Shown here: positions 1 through 6,182 of the stretch, piece after piece
Numbering within the stretch: the stretch's first letter is position 1
Layout: each line of letters begins with the position of its first letter
NCBI GenBank assembly: GCA_027033875.1
Contig: JALVKK010000018.1
Span: forward strand, 1 to 6,251
Source: Flavobacteriales bacterium
Lineage (GTDB): Bacteria; Bacteroidota; Bacteroidia; Flavobacteriales; Flavobacteriaceae
DNA length: 6,251 nucleotides
Reading direction: 5' to 3'
Notes under the pieces: model-generated
Databases searched by the model: none
What the model saw: only the letters and a program-made list of their open reading frames with translations
What the model was told of the DNA's origin: nothing
Position numbers and translations under genes: made by a program

Positions 1-650
1 GGTTTACCGGTACGTTTTAAAGGAATTTTTGTCAGCCAGTCTTCTATAACATTTTCAGGCAATTGTTTGGTCATTTCCGTTTCAATAAAACCCGGGGCTA
101 TAGCATTGCAACGGATATTACGACTACCCAATTCTTTGGCTATGGATTTAGTAAATCCGATAATTCCGGCTTTGGAAGCGGCATAATTTGATTGTCCGGC
201 ATTGCCACCTACACCAACAACCGAACTCATATTGATAATAGAGCCTTTGCGTGCTTTCATCATTGGACGAATCACCGATTTGGTCCAATTAAAAACAGAT
301 TTCAAATTAACATTCATAATAATATCCCACTCTTGTTCGCTCATACGCATCAACAAATTATCACGCGTAATACCGGCATTATTGATCAAAACATCAACCC
401 CACCGAAATCTTTGAGAATATCTTCTGCTGTTTTTTGAGTTGCTGCAAAATCAGACGCATCGGATACATATCCTTTGGCTTTGATACCCATAGCATTCAG
501 CTCTTTTTCCAATGAAGTAAAATTATCATTAATCCCTATGTCCGTAAAAGCAATATTTGCCCCGTATTCGGCAAAAGTTAAAGCAATAACACGCCCGATA
601 CCTCTGGCAGCACCGGTTACAACAATGTTTTTTTCTTTTAATCCATCCAT
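1..650 (-). CDS. fabG: 3-oxoacyl-ACP reductase FabG, partial (C-terminus beyond left edge)
   Basis: NADPH-dependent reduction of 3-oxoacyl-ACP to 3-hydroxyacyl-ACP, the first reductive step of each round of type II fatty acid elongation, in the cytoplasm. Reading the minus strand from ATG at 650 gives 216 codons with no stop before the edge; the family is about 245-250 residues, so roughly 30 C-terminal residues are missing. It is a classical short-chain dehydrogenase: the Rossmann motif TGAARGIG at residues 12-19, with the Arg that suits NADPH, NNAG at 90-93, and the catalytic set N115, S143, Y156 and K160 (YAASK). The later IAPGFIETEM stretch (184-193) is also standard FabG. Family membership is certain. 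Other short-chain reductases share the fold, but the MNVNLKS, NMSSVVG and ELGSRNIRCNAIAPGF wording favours FabG. It is transcribed divergently from ftsK and has its own promoter candidate about 25-55 bases upstream. No frameshift is seen. Confidence 0.95.
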   Translation of the reverse strand, partial: MDGLKEKNIVVTGAARGIGRVIALTFAEYGANIAFTDIGINDNFTSLEKELNAMGIKAKGYVSDASDFAATQKTAEDILKDFGGVDVLINNAGITRDNLLMRMSEQEWDIIMNVNLKSVFNWTKSVIRPMMKARKGSIINMSSVVGVGGNAGQSNYAASKAGIIGFTKSIAKELGSRNIRCNAIAPGFIETEMTKQLPENVIEDWLTKIPLKRTGK

Positions 651-673
651 AATTTATTATTTTATTTTTTTTT

Positions 674-706
674 CAAAAATACACTTTTTTACCGAAATTG
701 CACAAA
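674..706 (-). promoter_or_regulatory. Bacteroidetes-type promoter candidate for fabG
   Basis: On the minus strand TTTG (703-706) is followed after 21 bases by TATTTTTG (674-681). This fits the -33 TTTG and -7 TAnnTTTG boxes of the primary sigma factor in Bacteroidetes. The predicted start of transcription near 667 would leave a short leader of under 20 bases before the fabG ATG at 650. No Shine-Dalgarno sequence is visible in the A/T-rich leader, which is usual for this phylum. The match is seen directly; promoter activity is inferred. Confidence 0.6.
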
Positions 707-739
707 TAATATTTTGCAACCGTTTTGTGAAATAAAACC

Positions 740-775
740 TGTCATATATTATTTTTCAATAATAGTTCAATGACA
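740..775. repeat. Compound inverted repeat (hairpin) in the fabG-ftsK intergenic region
   Basis: Outer arms TGTCAT (740-745) and ATGACA (770-775) are exact complements. Inside them TATTATT (747-753) and AATAATA (758-764) pair across a TTTC loop, with an uneven internal loop (1 base against 5). It lies upstream of the fabG promoter candidate and upstream of ftsK, so it could be an operator or part of an ftsK leader. The composition is very AT-rich, so chance is a real alternative. Confidence 0.35.
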
Positions 776-807
776 AAAATTTGCTGCGAAGCTACTATGT
801 TTTGAAA

Positions 808-850
808 TCCGGTAAATAACCGGAATAAAAAAAATTTTTTATTCCGGTTA
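808..850. repeat. Perfect 16-bp inverted repeat with a third, competing arm, upstream of ftsK
   Basis: TAACCGGAATAAAAAA (817-832) is the exact reverse complement of 835-850, with only two bases (AA) between the arms. The centre is therefore an A8T6 tract, and the outer parts carry CCGG. A further TCCGGT at 808-813 can pair with ACCGGA at 819-824 over a five-base loop, so the middle arm has two mutually exclusive partners. The right arm ends 40 bases before the ftsK ATG at 891. If transcribed from further upstream, it would form a stable hairpin in the ftsK leader. As double-stranded DNA it could be a dimer-binding operator or a bent A-tract site. It does not behave as an ordinary terminator between divergent genes, because the run of T lies inside the stem and not after it. 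The function is unknown. Confidence 0.7.
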
Positions 851-890
851 AAATTTCCGATTTTTGAAGTTTGTAAAATTATGTATATCA

Positions 891-3263
891 ATGGCTAAAA
901 AAACAACCTCAAAAAAGAAAAAAACGACTAAAAAGTTAGGTGTAGAGCTTAGTGAACGCAATCGTCTTATAGCCGGATTAAGTTTGATTTTTATCGGTCT
1001 ATTGTTGGGTATAGCCATTATTTCATTTTTTTTCAACTGGAAATTTGATCAAAGCAATTTGTCCTTATCACCCAATGGCGAACCGGCGCACAATCTGATA
1101 GGCAAGTTTGGAGCGTACATAGGCAACATGTTGGTTTTCAACGGTTTTGGTATATTTTCTTTACTTATCCCTATCGCTACGGCAACTTCCGGTTTGTTGT
1201 TGATAACCAAAAGAACTTTTATACATCACGTCAAACGCTGGTTATGGACATTTATTTATATGTATGCCGGTGCGTTTTTGTTAGCACTAATTTTTCCGTC
1301 CAATTATCTGTGGTCCGGTTTATACGGTAAGCAAATCGCCCGTTTTTCGATCTTATTGCTTGGAAAATTGGGTAGTATCGTCCTTATGATTTTTATCATA
1401 CTGACCATTATCAGCATCAAAGCCGGATTGGACGCCGAAAGAATTTACAGTATCTTTCATCGTTTATTTTATAAAAAAGTTTCTTCTGAAACAGCTACCG
1501 AATCACAAACAAACGAAGGCACTACAACAAATGACGAGCCTGCTATTCAGACACGGGAAGTCGGTATAATGAATGTGGACGATGATATGATTATAAAACC
1601 GCCCGTTGAAGAAGAAGCAGTAGTTGAAAAGACTCGCCAATCAAACACAAGTGCTACCGAAAAAACCACAAAAGCTGTTGAAGACGCACAAATGAACATC
1701 GCCGTTGCCGGTGATGAAGAAATTGTGAAAAAAGCCGAACATTTGGTTGCGCAACAAGGACCATATGACCCGCGTTTGGATTTGGCCGATTACCAATTTC
1801 CCGGTTTTGATTTGCTCAAAGATTACAGTGCTACCGAAATCACGTACAACGAAAAAGAACTCAAACGCAATAAAGACAAGATTGTCAAAACATTGCTCGA
1901 TTTTAAAATCAAAATTTCAAAAATAGAAGTTGTCGTCGGACCTTCGGTAACCCTATACGAAATTATACCCGAAGCCGGTGTTCGTATATCCAAAATCAAA
2001 AATTTGGAAGACGATATTGCATTATCATTAGCAGCGCTCGGTATTCGTATTATTGCGCCTATGCCGGGCAAAGGTACTATCGGTATAGAAGTCCCTAACA
2101 AATTGCGAAAAATTGTTCCGATGCGTTCGGTTTTACAATCCAAACGATTTCAAGAAGCCGAAATGGAATTGCCGGTAGCCATGGGCAAGACCATTACCAA
2201 CGAAACCTACACGTTCGATTTGACCAAAATGCCACACCTGTTGGTAGCCGGTGCCACAGGACAAGGAAAATCGGTCGGTATCAACGTAATAATTGCCTCA
2301 TTGCTCTACAAAAAACATCCGGCAGAACTTAAATTTGTATTAGTTGATCCCAAAAAAGTAGAACTGACTTTATACAATAAAATAGAACGGCATTTTTTGG
2401 CCAAACTACCCGACGAAGAAGAAGCTATAATAACCGATGTATCCAAAGTAGTCAAAACACTAAATTCGCTGACCAAAGAAATGGAAGACCGGTACGAATT
2501 GCTCAAGAATGCCATGGTACGAAATATCAAGGAGTACAACGAAAAATTTAAAAAACGCCAACTTAATCCCGAGAACGGACATCGTTATTTACCATATATC
2601 GTATTGGTGGTTGACGAATTTGCCGATTTGATGATGACAGCCGGCAAAGAAGTAGAATTACCTATTGCCCGTATAGCCCAATTGGCACGAGCCGTCGGTA
2701 TTCATTTGATTGTAGCGACCCAACGCCCTTCGGTCAATGTTATAACCGGTATTATCAAAGCCAATTTTCCGGCACGTATAGCTTTTGCCGTAACCTCAAA
2801 AATCGATTCACGAACCATTTTGGATACCGGTGGAGCCGAACGTTTGATAGGCAAAGGCGATATGCTGATTTCGGCCGGTAACAATCCCGTCCGTTTGCAA
2901 TGTGCATTTATAGATACCCCCGAAGTAGAAAATCTCACCGAATATATAGGTTCGCAACGCGCTTATGCCGCAGCATTTCCGTTACCCGAAGTGGAAGATG
3001 AAGCCGGTGGCACAAATTTTGATGATAGTATTGAAGATAGAGATGAGTTGTTTAAAGAAGCCGCATACGTTATTGTCAATGCACAACAAGGTTCGGCATC
3101 ATTATTGCAACGAAAACTCAAATTGGGCTATAACAGAGCCGGACGTATCATTGACCAATTGGAAGCTGCCGGAATAGTAGGACCTTTTGAAGGCAGTAAA
3201 GCCCGTAAAGTCTTGATACCCGATGTGATAGCTTTGGACGAATTTTTTAACAACGAATTATAA
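891..3263 (+). CDS. ftsK: DNA translocase FtsK
   Basis: Septum-anchored hexameric DNA pump that moves chromosome ends away from the closing division site and, in studied species, activates XerCD at dif. The 790-residue protein starts with a Lys-rich cytoplasmic stretch (2-15). Four membrane segments follow at about 27-49, 80-105, 117-138 and 152-176. A short acidic, Thr/Glu-rich linker (about 195-290) leads into the motor alpha/beta domains (about 295-690), with Walker A GATGQGKS at 454-461 and Walker B ending in D575-E576 (VLVVDEFAD). A gamma winged-helix domain (about 718-785, with YNRAGRIIDQLEAAGIVGP) reads DNA orientation. The short linker makes it much smaller than E. coli FtsK (1,329 residues), but about 800 is common in this phylum. 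I chose ATG 891 (MAKKTTSKKKK) over an in-frame TTG at 864, because homologues open with such a MAKK-type Lys run. First gene of the operon; no clear promoter boxes precede it, only near-matches such as GATTTTTG at 859-866. Confidence 0.97.
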   Translation: MAKKTTSKKKKTTKKLGVELSERNRLIAGLSLIFIGLLLGIAIISFFFNWKFDQSNLSLSPNGEPAHNLIGKFGAYIGNMLVFNGFGIFSLLIPIATATSGLLLITKRTFIHHVKRWLWTFIYMYAGAFLLALIFPSNYLWSGLYGKQIARFSILLLGKLGSIVLMIFIILTIISIKAGLDAERIYSIFHRLFYKKVSSETATESQTNEGTTTNDEPAIQTREVGIMNVDDDMIIKPPVEEEAVVEKTRQSNTSATEKTTKAVEDAQMNIAVAGDEEIVKKAEHLVAQQGPYDPRLDLADYQFPGFDLLKDYSATEITYNEKELKRNKDKIVKTLLDFKIKISKIEVVVGPSVTLYEIIPEAGVRISKIKNLEDDIALSLAALGIRIIAPMPGKGTIGIEVPNKLRKIVPMRSVLQSKRFQEAEMELPVAMGKTITNETYTFDLTKMPHLLVAGATGQGKSVGINVIIASLLYKKHPAELKFVLVDPKKVELTLYNKIERHFLAKLPDEEEAIITDVSKVVKTLNSLTKEMEDRYELLKNAMVRNIKEYNEKFKKRQLNPENGHRYLPYIVLVVDEFADLMMTAGKEVELPIARIAQLARAVGIHLIVATQRPSVNVITGIIKANFPARIAFAVTSKIDSRTILDTGGAERLIGKGDMLISAGNNPVRLQCAFIDTPEVENLTEYIGSQRAYAAAFPLPEVEDEAGGTNFDDSIEDRDELFKEAAYVIVNAQQGSASLLQRKLKLGYNRAGRIIDQLEAAGIVGPFEGSKARKVLIPDVIALDEFFNNEL

Positions 3264-3272
3264 CAATTGAAA

Positions 3273-3917
3273 ATGATGAAACAAATTTTATTATTTATTG
3301 CGTTAATCGGTCTGTCAACAGTACAAATCAATGCTCAAAACGACCCTGCTGCCGACAAATTGCTAAACAAAGTAACTCAAAAATTGAACAGTTATAAGAA
3401 TATTTATGCTGAATTTAAGTATAGTCTGGTCAACAAAAAAGCCGGTGTTACACAACAAACCAAAGGTAATGTTACGATACAAGGCAATAAATTTCATGCC
3501 GGCTATATGGGTATTGAAGATATTTTTGACGGACAAAAACGATACCAAATTATACACGAAAACGAAGAAATCAATGTAACAAGCCACAAAGATGAAGATG
3601 AATTTACGCCCAACAAGATTTTTAGTTTTTACAAAAAAGGTTACACCAAGAAAATGGACATCAAACAAAATGTTAAAGGACATATCATACGATACGTCAA
3701 ACTGATACCCCGAAACAGTCATTCGTCCGAAAAACATATATTACTGGGTATAGATATGAAAACACTCAATATTCATAATGCCATTATAATTGAAAAAAAC
3801 GGCTCTGTTATCAATCTGGATATTACGCGTTTTCAAACCAATAAGGTATTGCCTGCCAAACTATTTCAATTTGATAAAAGCAAATATTCCGACTACTATA
3901 TTAATGACTTGGATTAA
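3273..3917 (+). CDS. lolA: LolA-like outer-membrane lipoprotein carrier protein
   Basis: Periplasmic chaperone of the LolA family, which takes lipoproteins released from the inner membrane by the Lol ABC transporter and carries them to the outer membrane. The first residues form a signal peptide: one or two Met, Lys-Gln, a hydrophobic core (ILLFIALIGLSTV) and a likely signal peptidase I site at INA|QN. No Cys follows, so it is a soluble periplasmic protein. The body (about 190 residues) has the LolA order: N-terminal helix (ADKLLNKVTQKLNSYKNIYAEF), then strands with KGNVTIQGNKF, IFDGQKRYQI and NEEINVTS, a PNKIFSFYKKGY segment, and a late strand region. Adjacent ATGs at 3273 and 3276 both work; a TTG at 3267 is also in frame and less likely. 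It starts 9 bases after the ftsK stop and ends 2 bases before lptG, so the three are almost certainly co-transcribed. LolA sequences diverge strongly; the assignment rests on fold-like pattern and on the FtsK neighbour, a common pairing in Bacteroidetes. Confidence 0.85.
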   Translation: MMKQILLFIALIGLSTVQINAQNDPAADKLLNKVTQKLNSYKNIYAEFKYSLVNKKAGVTQQTKGNVTIQGNKFHAGYMGIEDIFDGQKRYQIIHENEEINVTSHKDEDEFTPNKIFSFYKKGYTKKMDIKQNVKGHIIRYVKLIPRNSHSSEKHILLGIDMKTLNIHNAIIIEKNGSVINLDITRFQTNKVLPAKLFQFDKSKYSDYYINDLD

Positions 3918-3919
3918 TT

Positions 3920-5362
3920 TTGAAAATAGTTTATCGTTACATACTAACAAATTTTCTAAAAAAATTCATTCCGAGTTTTGTAATCATCTATTTAATTTTT
4001 GTTTTACAAACCTTTTGGTTGTATTATGACGAATTAGCCGGAAAAGGCTTGGGTCTTTTGACAATTTTAAAATTCTTACTTTACTATTCCCCTTTTGTTG
4101 TTTTAAATGTCATTCCGTTATCCATTTTATTGGGTGGCATTATGAGTTTTGGCAGCATGTCCGAAAAATCGGAATTTACGGCAATGAAATCCATGGGAAT
4201 TTCACTCAAAGCTATGATGAAAGCACTAGCCCCTATGATATTAATCTTGTCAATCGGCGCTTTTATTTTTGCCAATACCGCCCTGCCCTACGGCAATTAT
4301 AAGTTCAGCAACTTACGACGAAATATAAAAAAGAAAATGCCGAGTGTCGCTATAACGGAAGGGATATTTAACGATTTTAAACCGGCCGGCATCAATATAC
4401 ACGTCAAGAAAAAATACGGCGACAACAACAACCGTTTAAAAGAGATTATCATTCACCAAAAAGTAAACGGTATCCCCAACAAAGTCATCATAGCCAAAAA
4501 CGGACTATTTAAGAGTGATCCGGATAATCAGCTGATACAGCTAATTTTGTACAACGGAACTTTTTATGAAGATTTAACCCGTCAACAAAAAAAAGCTACC
4601 GAGCGCAAAAAACACCCGGCTATGAAAACCGCTTTTAAAGAACATATTATCAATATAGACATTTCGTCTATCAATAAAGTGGATTTGGACAAAACCAGTA
4701 TATCGGCAGCTCATCACATGCTCAATGTTATCGATCTCAAAAAAGAAATAGACACTCTGAATACAAACTACAAAAAGAAAAAAGAAAGTTTTGCCAACGA
4801 GTTGTTGAGACGAAATAAGATTGAAAAAATTGTTAACAAATCTATTGATTTCGGACAATATGGGACAATAAATGAGATATTGTCAGATACGACTCATTTT
4901 AATACAAAAACTTTATCTCAACTGTATAACCGCGCTGTTCAAAAAACAGAGGTATTGAAGCAATTTAGCAAACGAAAAGAGACATATTTTAATAATCAAA
5001 AACGCAAGGGCAATAAGTATAAACACAGTTTTTCGGAAAAATTTACATATCCTGTAATGGTAATAATTATGTTTTTGGTTGGAATACCCTTAGGAGCAAT
5101 AATTAAAAAAGGAGGTTTCGGCATTTCGGTTGTATTAGGTATTGTTATTTTTGTTACCTATTATATTTTGAGTATGCTAGGCAAAAATGCTTCGGAAGAA
5201 GGCGCCGTATATCCGTATTTAGGTGCATGGTTTGCTACATTCGTATTGTTGCCCTTAGGTATATTTTTAACATACAAAGCACATAATGACAGCGAATTTG
5301 CCAGAATATCCAATTTTATTGAACTGGTCAAGCAAAGTATTAAAGACCGTTTTCAAGAATAA
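3920..5362 (+). CDS. LptF/LptG (YjgP/YjgQ) family permease, enlarged
   Basis: Inner-membrane permease of the LptB2FG lipopolysaccharide exporter family, which draws LPS out of the inner membrane for transfer to the outer membrane. The 480-residue protein has the family plan: membrane segments at about 17-36, 46-75 and 99-124, a periplasmic beta-rich domain (about 140-255), then three more at about 376-395, 400-420 and 432-452. Typical motifs are the coupling region SEFTAMKSMGIS (83-94) and KFTYPVMVIIMFLVGIPLG (374-392). It is about 115-120 residues longer than E. coli LptF or LptG. The excess is a charged, helix-prone stretch (about 265-365) just before the fourth membrane segment. The start is TTG at 3920: a stop (TGA, 3905-3907) lies just upstream in frame, and the next Met (residue 74) would remove the first membrane helix. 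MKIVYRYILTNFLKKF also matches how homologues begin. Only 2 bases separate it from lolA. LptF and LptG cannot be told apart here, so no symbol is given. Confidence 0.93.
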   Translation: MKIVYRYILTNFLKKFIPSFVIIYLIFVLQTFWLYYDELAGKGLGLLTILKFLLYYSPFVVLNVIPLSILLGGIMSFGSMSEKSEFTAMKSMGISLKAMMKALAPMILILSIGAFIFANTALPYGNYKFSNLRRNIKKKMPSVAITEGIFNDFKPAGINIHVKKKYGDNNNRLKEIIIHQKVNGIPNKVIIAKNGLFKSDPDNQLIQLILYNGTFYEDLTRQQKKATERKKHPAMKTAFKEHIINIDISSINKVDLDKTSISAAHHMLNVIDLKKEIDTLNTNYKKKKESFANELLRRNKIEKIVNKSIDFGQYGTINEILSDTTHFNTKTLSQLYNRAVQKTEVLKQFSKRKETYFNNQKRKGNKYKHSFSEKFTYPVMVIIMFLVGIPLGAIIKKGGFGISVVLGIVIFVTYYILSMLGKNASEEGAVYPYLGAWFATFVLLPLGIFLTYKAHNDSEFARISNFIELVKQSIKDRFQE

Positions 5363-5396
5363 AATAAAAAAAAATTAATCGGTTGATTGTGTATTT

Positions 5397-5419
5397 ATTG
5401 CAAATAATATTTTAGCAAT
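5397..5419. repeat. Short AT-rich hairpin downstream of the operon
   Basis: ATTGC (5397-5401) and GCAAT (5415-5419) are complementary, and inner AAAT (5402-5405) and ATTT (5409-5412) extend the stem with a two-base bulge. No T-run follows on the plus strand, so it is a weak candidate for the end of the ftsK operon transcript. On the minus strand a run of nine T (complement of 5366-5374) lies about 25 bases beyond it and might help end the zinc-ribbon gene transcript. A near-copy occurs at 697-720 at the other flank of the operon. The rest of the 116-base gap between the convergent genes shows nothing recognisable. Confidence 0.3.
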
Positions 5420-5478
5420 CATTACCTATCTGCTATCTTATTCAAAACCAGCACTATGCGACTACTCCCCGCCCCTTA

Positions 5479-5850
5479 TCATAAGTCATAATTTTGTTTT
5501 ATACGTTTGATTAGAACTTCGTCATCAGAAAAACTCATCCATGCAAAATCATACACATAATAATATGTTTTTCCTTTGGAATTGACATACAAGTGGGTAT
5601 GGTATAAAAAATTAAATTTTTTTCGTTCTAAAATTAAACGATTTATTTTAATTTGTGTTTTGTTTTTACCCATAATTTCCAGTAGAATACTCCTGTTGCG
5701 ATGCAAAATTTTATCGATTTTTTCGGTTGCTTTGTTTGTTGCTTTTCTTAGATTGGTATGGTAATAATTTTTACATTTTACAGAACAAAAAATTTTGTCG
5801 GTTCTTCCTACAATAGGGTTACTGCAAATTTTACATTTTCTTGTTTCCAT
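5479..5850 (-). CDS. Small zinc-ribbon protein of unknown function (DUF2116-like)
   Basis: A 123-residue protein on the minus strand, starting at ATG 5848-5850 and ending at TGA 5479-5481. The N-terminus carries four Cys in zinc-ribbon or treble-clef spacing: C6 and C9 (CKIC), C22 and C26 (FCSVKC), with GRTDKIFCS between. A basic helical part follows (about 30-75, rich in Lys, Arg and Asn, including ILHRNRSILLEI), then a C-terminal region with aromatic runs (FNFLYHTHLYVNSKGKTYYYVYDFAW, about 79-104). Small proteins with this CxxC...FCS..C opening, a RN(R)xIL segment and a KTYYxxYD ending are widespread in Bacteroidetes as hypothetical or DUF2116-type Zn-ribbon proteins. That is recollection, not a search. 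The composition suggests binding to nucleic acid, but nothing shows a specific role. There is no signal peptide or membrane segment. It converges on the operon, so it is regulated separately. No TTTG/TAnnTTTG promoter was found upstream. Confidence 0.8.
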   Translation of the reverse strand: METRKCKICSNPIVGRTDKIFCSVKCKNYYHTNLRKATNKATEKIDKILHRNRSILLEIMGKNKTQIKINRLILERKKFNFLYHTHLYVNSKGKTYYYVYDFAWMSFSDDEVLIKRIKQNYDL

Positions 5851-6056
5851 ATTTTAGTTTTTCTATTCGGAGGCGCATATCTTATTAGGTATAACTTTAA
5901 TTTTCAATATTATAAATTATTTTTGTAAAATTAAACACAGAACACTGATCAAGGAACGTCGATTTTAGAAGTTTTTTTGAAACCAATAATTTTGAATTTT
6001 TGGACTAGATTGCTTAAAAAATTTTGCAAGTCTAAGACACAATTTTATTCAAACGG
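5851..6056. other. Intergenic spacer without a gene
   Basis: I see no convincing coding region, RNA gene or clear promoter in these AT-rich 206 bases; every frame is broken by stops or lacks a credible start. A GGAGG occurs on the plus strand at 5869-5873, but the frame behind it stops at once. The stretch around 5938-5975 (ACACTGATCAAGGAACGTCG and following bases) resembles degenerate spacer sequence I recall from other Bacteroidetes genomes, without known function. Confidence 0.5.
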
Positions 6057-6176
6057 TAACGTATATACGCAGTGGCGGTTTTTATTGCTCTTATTTTTCT
6101 TTTTAGCACTATCTTTGATTATACTCAAAATGTTGATATTCAGCGATTAACCGCCATTAACTATACATAATGTTAG
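6057..6176. repeat. ~120-base imperfect inverted-repeat element
   Basis: The left arm (6057-6080) contains TAAC, GTATA and TGGCGGTT. The right arm (6149-6175) contains AACCGCCA, TATAC and GTTA. TGGCGGTT (6073-6080) pairs exactly with AACCGCCA (6149-6156); GTATA (6061-6065) pairs with TATAC (6162-6166) and TAAC (6057-6060) with GTTA (6172-6175), with small offsets between. The 68-base interior is T-rich on the plus strand and has no credible gene. Elements ending in AACGT-TATA...GCGG / CCGC...TATA-ACGTT arms recur in intergenic DNA of many Bacteroidetes, from memory. It could be a small non-autonomous mobile element, a folded RNA, or a 3' hairpin of the gene ending at 6183. No clear target-site duplication is visible. 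Confidence 0.55.
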
Positions 6177-6182
6177 TATTTG

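Noticed and set aside
192..735. Plus-strand open frames across the left end
   Set aside because: They are antisense to fabG, whose catalytic residues are all intact, and their protein sequences look like no family.
796..804. TATGTTTTG as a -7 promoter box for ftsK
   Set aside because: It has one base too many within TAnnTTTG, and the nearest TTTG upstream (780-783) is only 12 bases away, too close for a -33 box.
5371..5388. AATC-GGTT-GATT with an A/T run as a terminator
   Set aside because: The stem is only four base pairs and AT-biased; too weak to call as a terminator on either strand.
5869..5873. GGAGG on the plus strand, like a Shine-Dalgarno site
   Set aside because: No start codon follows at a useful distance in an open frame, and genes here do not rely on strong Shine-Dalgarno sequences.
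5992..6150. Plus-strand frame from TTG encoding about 52 residues with a hydrophobic C-terminal half
   Set aside because: It starts with a weak codon without a ribosome site and runs through the left arm and T-rich interior of the inverted-repeat element; the hydrophobic run comes from T-rich DNA.
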